DNA of 64,000 bases from Frigoribacterium sp. PhB160 (GTDB lineage Bacteria > Actinomycetota > Actinomycetes > Actinomycetales > Microbacteriaceae): contig NZ_RKIE01000003.1 in assembly GCF_003751785.1 (NCBI RefSeq), forward strand, positions 248,001 through 312,000, in the 5' to 3' direction. Each line of letters starts with the position of its first letter. Positions within the stretch are counted from its first letter, which is position 1. Both the position numbers and the translations under genes were made by a program. This document shows, in pieces, positions 1 to 7,470 of the stretch. The notes under the pieces are model-generated. The model did no database searches, was not told where the DNA came from, and saw only the letters and a program-made list of their open reading frames with translations.

Positions 1-3
1 CCC

Positions 4-963
4 ATGAACGCCAGCGCCCTCACGTCGGTCACCGTCCTCGCCGGAGGCATCTCGCACGAGCGCGACGTCTCCCTCCGATCGGGGAGGCGCGTGGCCGACA
101 GCCTGCACGCCAACGGCATCGCCGTGCAGCTCCGCGACCCCGACGCGACGTTGCTCGCACACCTCGCCGCCGAACGCCCCGACGTCGTGTGGCCCGTGCT
201 GCACGGAGCGAGCGGCGAGGACGGCGCGCTCCGGGGACTGCTCGAGGCGCTGGACATCCCGTTCGTCGGCAGCACGTCCGCCGCGGCTCGCCTCGCGTGG
301 GACAAGCCGACCGCCAAGGAGCTCGTGAGCCGGGCCGGCGTCCACACGCCCCGCGGCATCACCCTCTCGCACGACGCGTTCCGCGAACTTGGCGCCGTCG
401 GCGTGCTCCAGGCGATCACGGAGGAACACCCGGTCCCGGTCGTGGTCAAGCCCGCTCGGGGCGGCTCGGCGCAGGGCGTGACAGTCGTGGATGACGCCTC
501 GCAGCTCCCCCGCGCGATGGTGGACGCATACACGTACTGCGACGACGTCATCGTCGAGCAGAAGATCACCGGGACGGAGATCGCCGTCGGCGTCATCGAC
601 ACGGGCGACGGCCCCACCGCCCTGCCCGCCGTCGAGATCGTGCCTCGCGGTGGTGTCTACGGTTTCGAGGCACGGTACAACGCAGGCGAGACGACGTTCT
701 TCACGCCGGCCCGCCTCGAGGCCGACGCCAGCTCTGCTGCGGCAGTCGCCGCCGTCGCCGCGCACGAGGCCCTCGGCCTGCGGCACCTGTCCCGCGTCGA
801 TCTCATCGTCGACGCGGCGGGGACCCCGTGGTTCCTCGAGGTGAACGTCCTGCCCGGGCTGACCGAGACCTCGCTGGTGCCCATGGCCCTGGAGTCGGCC
901 GGCTACGAGCTCGGCCTGTTCTACGCGGCTCTGGCAGAGAAGGCCGTTCGCGACCACGTGTGA
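4..963 (+). CDS. ddl: D-alanine-D-alanine ligase family protein
   Basis: This is an ATP-grasp ligase expected to make the D-Ala-D-Ala dipeptide for peptidoglycan in the cytoplasm. The N-terminal glycine-rich strand (VLAGGISHERDVS, about residues 11-23) carries the conserved Glu that holds the first D-Ala. The ATP-binding segment VVKPARGGSAQGV lies near residue 146, and FLEVNVLPGLTETSLVP near residue 277 is the metal-binding and second-substrate motif (E, N, PG, S). At 319 residues it is slightly shorter than typical Ddl (340-370). It is complete at the window edge: the ATG sits only about ten residues ahead of the first conserved strand. It converges on parB. Some actinobacteria carry a second Ddl elsewhere, so this could be a paralogue and not the main enzyme. 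Confidence 0.85.
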   Translation: MNASALTSVTVLAGGISHERDVSLRSGRRVADSLHANGIAVQLRDPDATLLAHLAAERPDVVWPVLHGASGEDGALRGLLEALDIPFVGSTSAAARLAWDKPTAKELVSRAGVHTPRGITLSHDAFRELGAVGVLQAITEEHPVPVVVKPARGGSAQGVTVVDDASQLPRAMVDAYTYCDDVIVEQKITGTEIAVGVIDTGDGPTALPAVEIVPRGGVYGFEARYNAGETTFFTPARLEADASSAAAVAAVAAHEALGLRHLSRVDLIVDAAGTPWFLEVNVLPGLTETSLVPMALESAGYELGLFYAALAEKAVRDHV

Positions 964-971
964 ACGAACGC

Positions 972-987
972 TGTTTCACGTGAAACG
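972..987. promoter_or_regulatory. parS: parS centromere site 1
   Basis: TGTTTCACGTGAAACG is the near-universal bacterial parS palindrome with the perfect 14-base core GTTTCACGTGAAAC. It sits 9 bases after the ddl stop. ParB, encoded 600 bases away, loads here to organise the origin region for ParA-driven segregation. Confidence 0.95.
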
Positions 988-1513
988 GCGATACTTCGCG
1001 GAGGAGGTCGATCGGGATGCCCGTCCAGCAACATGCGCGAAACAAGATCTTCCTGCCCAGGGCCAGCTGCTCGAAGGACCCTCGCAGGACAGCCTCACGT
1101 CGACATCCCTATGCCTGGTCCGAACGGCGAGGTAGCAGGCCCGTGGTGACGCTGCCTCTGTGAACGCCTCTCGGCATCCGCCGTCAGTCGATGAGCAACG
1201 TGCATCGACCACCGACGGTTCAGCATGCGTCCAATCAGCCGCGTACTGATTGCAACTCTTCCGACACGGATCGTTCCGCACTTAGCCCCAGCGAAGCGAC
1301 TCGGCTGCAGGCGTGTAACCGCCTTGTGATCAGGAGGCGGGGGCTCAACAGTGCTCGGTGATCCTCAGCGAACGATGTCATCACCGAAGTTCGGGTGCTT
1401 CCGAGCCCACAGGAAGCGATCTGAGCGGTCTGTCGCGGCACTCCCCAGTGCTGAGACTGCTGAACGGGCTCTCCTAGGCCCTGAAACGACCCCATTCGGA
1501 TCGTCGACGGCGC

Positions 1514-1548
1514 GAAACGCCCCTTCGAGATGACCCAAGGGGCGTTTC
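1514..1548 (-). terminator. Hairpin downstream of parB, fused to parS 2
   Basis: A perfect 12-base inverted repeat (arms 1514-1525 and 1537-1548, GAAACGCCCCTT/AAGGGGCGTTTC, 11-base loop) follows the parB stop. It has no T tract. Its right arm supplies the first five bases of the parS core at 1544-1557, so terminator and centromere share bases. Confidence 0.6.
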
Positions 1549-1558
1549 ACGTGAAACA
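1543..1558. promoter_or_regulatory. parS: parS centromere site 2
   Basis: CGTTTCACGTGAAACA has the perfect 14-base parS core, 15 bases beyond the parB stop codon. See the overlapping hairpin at 1514-1548. Confidence 0.95.
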
Positions 1559-1572
1559 CGGTGCAGTCGAGT

Positions 1573-2556
1573 TCAGCTGTCTGCAGACTCTTCCTGCCCG
1601 AGGGCAGACAGGATGCGGTTGAGATCCTCCATGGAGGCGAAGTCGATGGAGATGGACCCCTTCCGCGCACCGAGGCGGACCTTGACTCGCGTCTCGAGTC
1701 GATCCCCGAGGTGTTCGGCAACTTCGTCCAGGTGAGCCTGGTGACGACCCACCGATGCTCGGGTCGACTTCGGCGCCGATGGGGTCGACCCCGCTGCGAT
1801 GGCCTCCGCTGCCCGCACAGAGAGGTCCTCGTTGACGATCTTCTCGGCCAGGCGTTCCATCAGCACCGAGTCACCGGTGGAGAGGATGGCCCGAGCGTGG
1901 CCAGCCGACAACACACCCGACGCCACACGGCGCTGCACCGACGCCGGCAGGCGGAGCAGGCGCATGGTGTTCGAGATCTGCGGACGGCTTCGACCGATCC
2001 TGCCGGCGAGCTCGTCCTGCGTGATGCCGAAGTCGGCGAGAAGTTGCTGATAGGCCGACGCTTCTTCGAGCGGGTTGAGCTCAGCTCGGTGCAGGTTCTC
2101 GAGCAACGCGTCGCGCAGCATCGACTCGTCGGCCGTGTCCTTGACGATGGCGGGGATGGTCGCCAGGCCCAGTTCCTTCGTGGCGCGGAGGCGACGCTCG
2201 CCCATGACCAGTTCGTACTGGACGTCCGTGACGCCCTTCGCGCCTCCGGCACGCTTCTTCGCGCTCGAGACCGGGATCGGCCGCACGACGATCGGCTGCA
2301 GCACGCCGACCTCGCGGATGCTGGAGACGAGCTCGGCGAGCTCTTCCTCGCGGAACTCGGTCCGAGGCTGCTGCGCATTCGGGACGATGTCGAGCGGGTT
2401 CAGGTTGGCGAGGCGCGCACCGGGCACGGCGACCAGCTCTTCGGCAGTCTGCTGTGCCGTCGGGAAGAAGACGTCGACGGGCCGGCCCTGCGTCTCGTCC
2501 GCGACGGGGATGAGGGCGCCGATGCCTCGGCCGAGCCCTGTTCTCTTGGTTGCCAC
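1573..2556 (-). CDS. parB: Chromosome partitioning protein ParB
   Basis: ParB is the CTP-dependent DNA clamp that loads at parS and spreads to form the partition complex. The 327-residue protein has the usual order: a short basic N-terminus (KRTGLGRGIGALIP) that stimulates ParA, the ParB/Srx CTPase domain with QPRTEF near residue 64 and the GERRLRA motif near residue 119, a helix-turn-helix that reads parS (LAGRIGRSRPQISNTMRLLRLP), and a C-terminal dimerisation domain after a variable linker. The start is GTG, whose G is shared with the TAG stop of parA (TAGTG), so translation is probably coupled. A short variable stretch near residue 106 contains one copy of the dispersed GCGCCTCC word. Confidence 0.97.
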   Translation of the reverse strand: MATKRTGLGRGIGALIPVADETQGRPVDVFFPTAQQTAEELVAVPGARLANLNPLDIVPNAQQPRTEFREEELAELVSSIREVGVLQPIVVRPIPVSSAKKRAGGAKGVTDVQYELVMGERRLRATKELGLATIPAIVKDTADESMLRDALLENLHRAELNPLEEASAYQQLLADFGITQDELAGRIGRSRPQISNTMRLLRLPASVQRRVASGVLSAGHARAILSTGDSVLMERLAEKIVNEDLSVRAAEAIAAGSTPSAPKSTRASVGRHQAHLDEVAEHLGDRLETRVKVRLGARKGSISIDFASMEDLNRILSALGQEESADS

Positions 2557-3512
2557 TACTGGGGTGCTCCTCGACGTGCTAGTTCGGCCGCCGCCTCGAG
2601 GTACGAGATGGAGCCGGGTGAATTGGTGTCGTAGCTGATGACGGTCTGCCCGTAACCAGGGGCTTCGCTGATGCGGACCGACCGGGGGATGAGGGTCTGC
2701 AGGGCCTCTTTCGGGAAATGCTCACGCACGTCGGCGACGACCTGCTGCGCGAGGTTCGTGCGACCGTCGTACATCGTCAGCAAGATGCTCGAGACCTGAA
2801 GGGACGGGTTGAGGTGCTTCTCGATCAACTGGATGTTGCGCAGCAGCTGACTGAGACCCTCCAGCGCGTAGTACTCGCACTGGATGGGGATCAGCACCTC
2901 GCTCGCGGCGACGAAGGCGTTGATGGTGAGCAGGCCCAGCGAGGGCGGGCAGTCGATGAACACGTAGTCGTACCGCTCGCCGGCGGCCTCGGTCGCCTCG
3001 AGGTACGTCTGGAGCGCACGACTCAGGCGCTGCTCGCGGGCGACCAGCGAGACCAGTTCGATCTCGGCGCCGGCCAGGTGGATGGTGGCCGGGATGCAGT
3101 ACAGGTGGTCGAACTCCGGGCTCTTCTGGACGACGTCCGCGACATCGCCGTCGCCGACGATCACGTCGTAGACGCTCGGGGTCTCCGCTCGGTGCTCTAC
3201 GCCGAGAGCAGTCGAGGCGTTGCCCTGGGGGTCGAGATCGATCACGAGCACACGAGCGCCGCTCCGGGCTAGCGCTGCCGACAGGTTGACGGTGGTCGTG
3301 GTCTTGCCGACACCGCCCTTCTGGTTCGACACGGTGAGGATGCGCGTCTTGGCGGGTGGGGGCAACGGGTCGCGCGACAAGGCCGCCTTGCGCCGGTTGA
3401 GGTCGGCGAGTTCCCGGGCGAGGGGAGTGCTGCCGTCGTACTCCGTGGACGAACTCACCGATGGACTCTCCGAATCGCTCTGTTTCACGTGAAACGGCCC
3501 ACCTGCATCCAC
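2556..3512 (-). CDS. parA: Chromosome partitioning ATPase ParA (Soj)
   Basis: ParA is the Walker-type ATPase whose DNA-bound gradient moves ParB-parS complexes. The deviant Walker A motif KGGVGKTTTTVN is near residue 65 and the Walker B segment DLDPQGNASTALG follows; YVFIDCPPSLG is the second acidic switch. The assigned GTG at 3512 gives a 60-residue, poorly conserved N-terminal extension as is common in actinobacteria. A parS site lies inside that extension and encodes Phe-His-Val-Lys, so the true start could be the GTG within parS (3490) or a later codon. The 3' end overlaps parB by one base. Confidence 0.95.
   Translation of the reverse strand: MDAGGPFHVKQSDSESPSVSSSTEYDGSTPLARELADLNRRKAALSRDPLPPPAKTRILTVSNQKGGVGKTTTTVNLSAALARSGARVLVIDLDPQGNASTALGVEHRAETPSVYDVIVGDGDVADVVQKSPEFDHLYCIPATIHLAGAEIELVSLVAREQRLSRALQTYLEATEAAGERYDYVFIDCPPSLGLLTINAFVAASEVLIPIQCEYYALEGLSQLLRNIQLIEKHLNPSLQVSSILLTMYDGRTNLAQQVVADVREHFPKEALQTLIPRSVRISEAPGYGQTVISYDTNSPGSISYLEAAAELARRGAPQ
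3481..3496. promoter_or_regulatory. parS: parS centromere site 3, inside parA
   Basis: TGTTTCACGTGAAACG lies within the assigned 5' coding end of parA. The core is perfect. ParB binding here could also occlude parAB transcription or early elongation (inference). Confidence 0.93.
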
Positions 3513-3929
3513 ACCGTCTGAGCGAACACGTCAGCTCAGGGCGGGGCGATCAACCGGGTCCAACTCTAGCCCGAGCGACCGACAAAGCCGAGAGGACCGC
3601 CGTGCTGCGACGAGGTCATCTCGACCGACGTCGCGCAGGGGGACGACCCGTGTCGAGGATGAGAACAGACGCGTCGAGCCGACACTTTGCACAGGCTCAC
3701 TCACATGTTGGTAAGTAGGTGTCCCGGATATCCGGGAAGACCGGTCAATGAAGGACACCAACAAAGTATTTGCTGATCAAGACCGATTGTGAGGCCAACT
3801 TGCCCTCAATCAGACGACGAATTCACCACGGCAGACGACACGCGTCCCCCGGCGCCCCGAGATGATCCGCGCACCGTACCTCGGGCTCAGATCGCCTCCT
3901 GTGGAGCCGCCCCCGCGCCTCCGGCGGGG
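3513..3929. other. Intergenic region, rsmG to parA, with nested palindromes
   Basis: This 417-base gap must hold the parAB promoter. It is less GC-rich than the genes, especially 3700-3810. A perfect 16-base palindrome TCCCGGATATCCGGGA lies at 3722-3737. It is flanked by the complementary words TGTTGG...GTGTCC (3706-3724) and GGACACCAACA (3753-3763). The word GCGCCTCC occurs at 3915-3922, just past the rsmG stop. I found no convincing gene. Confidence 0.6.
3722..3737. promoter_or_regulatory. Perfect 16-base palindrome upstream of parA
   Basis: TCCCGGATATCCGGGA is self-complementary over 16 bases, in an AT-richer part of the parA upstream region. It may be a transcription-factor operator for parAB; the binding protein is unknown. 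Confidence 0.4.
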
Positions 3930-4574
3930 TCAGTCGAGGGTCGCCCGGAACACCCGGGTGATCTCGCTCTCGTCGACGAGGCCGACGCCGAGCTCGAGCA
4001 CCTCGACGTCGACGAGATGGGCCTTGGCGATCGCCTTCTTCGCCGCGACCAGTTCTTGGTCGACGCGGGCGCCCTTCATCAGCAGCAGCTGCCCGCCGGT
4101 CTTGACGAGCGGGGCCGTGAGCGGGATGAGCTTCGAGAGCGCGGACACCGCGCGGGCCGTCACCTGGTCGAGCCACCCGTCGAGCTCGACCTCCTCGGCA
4201 CGAGCGCGCACGACCTCGACGTTCGTCAGGCCGAGTCGATCGGCCTCGGCGCGGAGCCAGTCGGTCCGTCGTTCCATCGGCTCGATGAGCACGAGAGTGG
4301 CGTCAGGTCGAGCCGCCGCCAGGACGAGACCCGGCAGGCCCGCTCCCGACCCGACGTCGCCGACGCGACCGGCCGTGAGCAGGGGAGCCACGAGGCCGCA
4401 GTTGACGACGTGCCGAGTCCACAGGCGCGGCAGCTCCAGGGGCCCGATCAGCCCGAGCTCCTCGCCGTGCTGCGCGAGGTCGGCGGTGAACTGCCGCACG
4501 ACCTCGAGGCGGTCGCCGAAGATGCGGGCGGCGACCTCAGGTTCGATCTCGAGCTCGGTGAGCGCGTCGGTCAT
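3930..4574 (-). CDS. rsmG: 16S rRNA (guanine527-N7)-methyltransferase RsmG (GidB)
   Basis: RsmG methylates N7 of G527 in 16S rRNA using S-adenosylmethionine. The SAM-binding motif VGDVGSGAGLPGLVLA is near residue 91, preceded by the family signature LWTRHVVNCG. The conserved TARAVSALSKL segment follows near residue 137. At 214 residues it has normal family length. The ATG at 4574 lies 17 bases after the jag stop, making it the last gene of the rpmH-rnpA-yidD-yidC-jag-rsmG transcription unit. Loss of rsmG elsewhere gives low-level streptomycin resistance (family knowledge). Confidence 0.96.
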   Translation of the reverse strand: MTDALTELEIEPEVAARIFGDRLEVVRQFTADLAQHGEELGLIGPLELPRLWTRHVVNCGLVAPLLTAGRVGDVGSGAGLPGLVLAAARPDATLVLIEPMERRTDWLRAEADRLGLTNVEVVRARAEEVELDGWLDQVTARAVSALSKLIPLTAPLVKTGGQLLLMKGARVDQELVAAKKAIAKAHLVDVEVLELGVGLVDESEITRVFRATLD

Positions 4575-4591
4575 CGTGTGCCGGCCCCGCG

Positions 4592-5191
4592 TCAGGCGCG
4601 GGTGATGACGGTGTGGCGGTCGCGGCCTTCGCCCTCGGACTCCGAGGTGAAGCCGCGGGCGGCCACGATGTCGTGCACGAGCTTGCGCTCGTACGACGAC
4701 ATGGGCGGCAGGGCCGCGGCCTCGGCGCCCTCCTCGATCTTCTCGACGGCACGGTCGACCATGGCGCCTAGCTCGGCCTCGCGGGTCGAGCGCGACCCGC
4801 CGATGTCGAGGATCAGGCGCGAGAACTCGCCGGTCTTGGTCTGCACGGCGATGCGCGTGAGCTCTTGCAGGGCGTTGACCGTCTCCGGCTTCGAGAGCAC
4901 GCGCAGGGCGCCCTCGCCGCCGGTCGAGTCGACCGAGATGTACGAGCGGCCCGCCTGCACCTCGATGTCGATGTCGCCGTCGAAGTCGCAGATGTCGAGC
5001 AGCTCTTCGATGTAGTCGGCGGCGATGTCGCCCTCGTCGAGGACGCCCGCCTCGTCGTCGGCACCGGCGGCGTCGCCGTCGACGGGGGGAGTCGAGGAGG
5101 CGCGGGGCGCGTCGGTCTCGACCCGCGCCTCCTGCAAAGCGTCCGTGGTGCCCTCGGGCAGGTCGCTGCTCGTGCTGTCGCTGTCGTTCAT
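4592..5191 (-). CDS. khpB: Jag/KhpB RNA-binding protein (KH-R3H)
   Basis: KhpB (Jag, EloR) binds RNA and in Gram-positive bacteria links RNA regulation to cell elongation. An acidic, disordered N-terminus of about 55 residues is followed by a KH-like domain (residues about 60-135) and an R3H domain at the C-terminus: SYERKLVHDIVAARG carries the Arg-x3-His pair. It has 199 residues. The ATG at 5191 is preceded by GGAGA at normal spacing. Position between yidC and rsmG is the conserved one. The N-terminal region contains two inverted copies of the dispersed GGAGGCGC word, consistent with low constraint there. Confidence 0.9.
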   Translation of the reverse strand: MNDSDSTSSDLPEGTTDALQEARVETDAPRASSTPPVDGDAAGADDEAGVLDEGDIAADYIEELLDICDFDGDIDIEVQAGRSYISVDSTGGEGALRVLSKPETVNALQELTRIAVQTKTGEFSRLILDIGGSRSTREAELGAMVDRAVEKIEEGAEAAALPPMSSYERKLVHDIVAARGFTSESEGEGRDRHTVITRA

Positions 5192-5241
5192 CTCGATCGT
5201 CTCTCCGGGTTCAGGACTTCGTCGGCGTGCTCAGGAGACCG

Positions 5242-5269
5242 CGCTCCGTCGGCCGGGACCGACGGAGCG
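5242..5269 (-). terminator. Hairpin between yidC and jag
   Basis: An 11-base perfect stem (CGCTCCGTCGG 5242-5252 with CCGACGGAGCG 5259-5269) and a 6-base loop lie 5 bases beyond the yidC stop. There is no T tract, so it may be an attenuator or RNA-processing site that lowers jag-rsmG expression and not a full stop. Confidence 0.55.
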
Positions 5270-5274
5270 ACGGA

Positions 5275-6237
5275 TCACTTCTTGGCGCCGTTCTGCTTCT
5301 TGGCGCGGTTCTTGCCGACGGGCTGCACGCGCTGCGTGGCCTTGGGGACGGCCGGGGCCGACTCGATCTCGGTCACCGTGATGTCGCCGAGGCCGAGACC
5401 CTTGCGCTGGGCCTTCTTGGCCATGCGCTCCTCGCGGGCCAGGGCGGCCTCGCTGCCGGGCGTCGGCATGTTGCGGATGACGATGAACTGCTGGGCCATG
5501 GTCCAGATGTTCGAGGTCAGCCAGTAGAACATGACGCCCAGGGGGAACGAGAGACCCGAGAAGACGAACACGAGGGGGAGGAAGTAGAGGAGCATGCGCT
5601 GCTGCTTGAACATGGGGCTCGCCTTGGTCTCGGGCGACATGTTCTTCGAGACGATCTGCAGCTGCGTGATGAACTGCGACGCGGTCATGACGACCACCAT
5701 CGCGCCGGCGAGGAGGCGGACCTCCCACGTCGTGGCGCCGAGGAAGGTCTCCTTCAGCGGGGCGCCCCAGAGGGTCGACTCGCCGAACGACGCGGAGAGC
5801 TGCTGGCCGAGCAGGCCGATGCCGACCTTCTCCTGCTGGGCGTTGTGCAGCACGGTGTAGAGGCTGAAGAAGATCGGCATCTGGATGAGCAGCGGCAGGC
5901 ACGAGCTCAGCGGGTTGGTGCCCGTGTCCTTGTAGAGCGCCATCGTCTCGCGGGACATGGCCTCGCGGCTGAACTGGTCGCGCTTGCCCTTGTACTTGTC
6001 CTGGATCTTCTTCAGGCGCGGCGCGATCTCCATCATGCGGCGCTGGCTCTTGATCTGGCGCACGAAGATCGGGATGAGGGCCGCTCGCACGACGAGCACG
6101 AGGCCGACGATGGAGAGCACCCAGGTGCTGCCCCAGCCGGTGCCCATGCCGAACGACGTGAGGACGTTGTGGAAGCCGACGAGGATGGCCTCGACGAGCC
6201 ATCTCAGTGGCCAGAGGATCGTGCCGATGAAGTCCAT
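5275..6237 (-). CDS. yidC: Membrane protein insertase YidC
   Basis: YidC (Oxa1 family) inserts and folds membrane proteins alone or with SecYEG. The 320-residue protein lacks the large periplasmic domain of proteobacterial YidC. The first membrane segment spans about residues 37-58. The hydrophilic-groove signature RAALIPIFVRQIKSQRRMM follows, then a cytoplasmic helical hairpin (KKIQDKYKGKRDQF). Further membrane segments include PLLIQMPIFFSLY, the stretch near residue 180, and the pair near residues 225-265. The C-terminus is strongly basic, as expected for ribosome contact. The ATG at 6237 lies 10 bases after the yidD stop. Confidence 0.96.
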   Translation of the reverse strand: MDFIGTILWPLRWLVEAILVGFHNVLTSFGMGTGWGSTWVLSIVGLVLVVRAALIPIFVRQIKSQRRMMEIAPRLKKIQDKYKGKRDQFSREAMSRETMALYKDTGTNPLSSCLPLLIQMPIFFSLYTVLHNAQQEKVGIGLLGQQLSASFGESTLWGAPLKETFLGATTWEVRLLAGAMVVVMTASQFITQLQIVSKNMSPETKASPMFKQQRMLLYFLPLVFVFSGLSFPLGVMFYWLTSNIWTMAQQFIVIRNMPTPGSEAALAREERMAKKAQRKGLGLGDITVTEIESAPAVPKATQRVQPVGKNRAKKQNGAKK

Positions 6238-6247
6238 GGTGTGCGGG

Positions 6248-6610
6248 TCAGCCCTTCCGGTGGGTCTGTGCGAGGAGACGGGGGGCGGCGCCGAGGACGG
6301 GGCCGGGCCCGTCGGCCAGGGGGATCACGAACCCGAAGGCGGTGAGGGAGTGCTTCTGACGACGAGGCCGAGGGACGTCGTCGACGCCGCCGGCGGACCA
6401 GGGGTTGCACCGGCCGATGCGCCAGGTGCCGAGGGCCACCCCGCGGACGACGCCGTGCTGCTGGATGGCCTCGAGCGCGTAGCGGGAGCAGGAGGGGTGG
6501 TACCGGCAGACGTCGCCGTAGAGGGGGGAGACGACGGCCCGGTACGCACGGAGCACGACGACGCAGGCGTTGCGAGGCAGCAACGCCACGACCTGCAGTG
6601 CCCTGATCAC
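6248..6610 (-). CDS. yidD: Membrane protein insertion efficiency factor YidD
   Basis: YidD is a small amphipathic protein at the inner membrane that assists YidC-dependent insertion. The hallmark CRYHPSCSRYALEAIQQHG followed by RIGRCNPWSAGGVDDVP is complete. I set the start at the GTG at 6610, which forms a GTGA overlap with the rnpA stop and gives a 120-residue protein beginning VIRALQVVALLP. The C-terminal 35 residues after DDVP are lineage-specific. Confidence 0.93.
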   Translation of the reverse strand: MIRALQVVALLPRNACVVVLRAYRAVVSPLYGDVCRYHPSCSRYALEAIQQHGVVRGVALGTWRIGRCNPWSAGGVDDVPRPRRQKHSLTAFGFVIPLADGPGPVLGAAPRLLAQTHRKG

Positions 6611-6942
6611 GATTCCACGACCTTGTCGACGACCCCCGAGATGTCCCTGAGCAGGGTAGACCACGGAACGTCGAGGCTGCCTGGCAAGGCGCGGATCACC
6701 ACGTCGGTGCCGGGCGGCGTCGTCGGCAGCAGCTCGTGGCACACGCCCTTGAGGCGTCGGCGCACGGTGTTGCGGGCGACCGCGTTGCCGACCGTCTTGG
6801 CCACGATGAAGCCGAACCGCACCTGGTCGTCGTCACGACGACGCACGTAGACGACCGAGTGCGCCGTGCCCGACTTGCGGCCACGGCGCACTGTGTTTCG
6901 GTAGTCGTCTGCGCGGACGATGCGGTTGGCCCGGGCCAACAC
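6607..6942 (-). CDS. rnpA: Ribonuclease P protein component
   Basis: RnpA is the protein cofactor of RNase P, which matures tRNA 5' ends. The GTG at 6942 gives 111 residues starting VLARANRIVRADDYR. The RNR-type basic motif is present as VGNAVARNTVRRRLKGVCHE (near residues 51-70), preceded by FGFIVAKTVG. The gene starts 8 bases after the rpmH stop and its TGA is nested in the yidD GTGA start, so the three are probably translated together. No RNase P RNA gene is visible in the window. Confidence 0.96.
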   Translation of the reverse strand: MLARANRIVRADDYRNTVRRGRKSGTAHSVVYVRRRDDDQVRFGFIVAKTVGNAVARNTVRRRLKGVCHELLPTTPPGTDVVIRALPGSLDVPWSTLLRDISGVVDKVVES

Positions 6943-6950
6943 GGAGGGTT

Positions 6951-7088
6951 CTACGCCGAGAGCTCGGTGCGGCCCTTGCCACGACGGTGCGCGAGGATCG
7001 CACGGCCGGCGCGGGTGCGCATGCGGGCGCGGAAGCCGTGCTTCTTGGCGCGGCGACGGTTGTTCGGCTGGAACGTTCTCTTGCTCAT
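6951..7088 (-). CDS. rpmH: 50S ribosomal protein L34
   Basis: This 45-codon gene encodes [19 protein letters not shown] and continues [24 protein letters not shown] to the TAG at 6951-6953. That is the full, very basic L34 sequence. It heads the operon that continues into rnpA and yidD and is divergent from dnaA, the classical oriC-proximal arrangement. Confidence 0.98.
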   Translation of the reverse strand: MSKRTFQPNNRRRAKKHGFRARMRTRAGRAILAHRRGKGRTELSA

Positions 7089-7225
7089 GGTGTTCTCCGT
7101 AGGGGGAAGCGGACACTGGCCTGCTGCCGACGTCCGGGAAGTCTTGTACAGCCCAATCGGCTGAAATCAACTGATTAAAAGTACGCGGCATCCGTCCCGT
7201 GGTCAAACGGCGGACGGGCTCGGGT

Positions 7226-7234
7226 TTATCCACA
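7226..7234 (+). promoter_or_regulatory. DnaA box upstream of dnaA (1)
   Basis: TTATCCACA matches the consensus box perfectly. It lies 17 bases upstream of the candidate dnaA -35 element. Confidence 0.85.
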
Positions 7235-7250
7235 TTGTTGAGAACTCGGG

Positions 7251-7281
7251 TTGCGAGAGACATACTCGTGCGAACTACAGT
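7251..7281 (+). promoter_or_regulatory. Candidate dnaA promoter
   Basis: TTGCGA (7251-7256) and TACAGT (7276-7281) are separated by 19 bases, or 18 if the -35 is read one base later. TACAGT is a good actinobacterial -10. The resulting leader of about 180 bases would contain the second DnaA box. Confidence 0.45.
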
Positions 7282-7368
7282 GGGTACCTCACGCTCCAGA
7301 TCCCCGTAAGTACACGGATTCCACGGCTCTCCCGGCCACGACGCCCACCGTCGACCGGTGGAGAAAGC

Positions 7369-7377
7369 TGTGCATAA
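7369..7377 (-). promoter_or_regulatory. DnaA box upstream of dnaA (2)
   Basis: The complement reads TTATGCACA, a perfect match to TTATNCACA. It lies about 95 bases before the dnaA start, downstream of the candidate promoter, where bound DnaA could act as a roadblock. Confidence 0.8.
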
Positions 7378-7470
7378 GTCGGTGCAGAGATCCCCTCTGT
7401 CCGGTCGGCGCGGAGGCGTGCGCACGAGAACCGGGGCACTCGACAGAGCCCCACAGGAAGAGGAAGCCCC

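Larger units (their letters stand above)
964..1572. other. Convergent intergenic region, ddl to parB, with two parS sites
   Basis: These 609 bases lie between converging genes. Two parS palindromes sit at its ends. The open frames inside have ordinary third-base composition and lower GC than neighbouring genes, so I see no gene. A copy of the decamer AGCGAAGCGA at 1290-1299 is the complement of the loop word in the hairpin array at 19037-19164. Apart from the hairpin at 1514-1548 nothing else is recognisable. Confidence 0.7.
7089..7470. other. Divergent rpmH-dnaA intergenic region
   Basis: The 382-base gap holds the rpmH and dnaA promoters and two consensus DnaA boxes (7226-7234 and 7369-7377). 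The stretch 7155-7245 is AT-richer than average. The boxes probably serve DnaA autoregulation of dnaA and may form part of a bipartite origin with 8961-9376. Confidence 0.8.

Noticed and set aside
1235-1721. Short frames in the ddl-parB gap as small genes
   Set aside because: Third codon positions are not G/C-enriched, no start has a Shine-Dalgarno sequence or -10 at leaderless distance, and the region holds parS sites.
5227-6345. A long plus-strand frame opposite yidC
   Set aside because: Composition is that of an antisense shadow in high-GC DNA (His/Arg/Glu/Leu-rich) and yidC is complete on the other strand.
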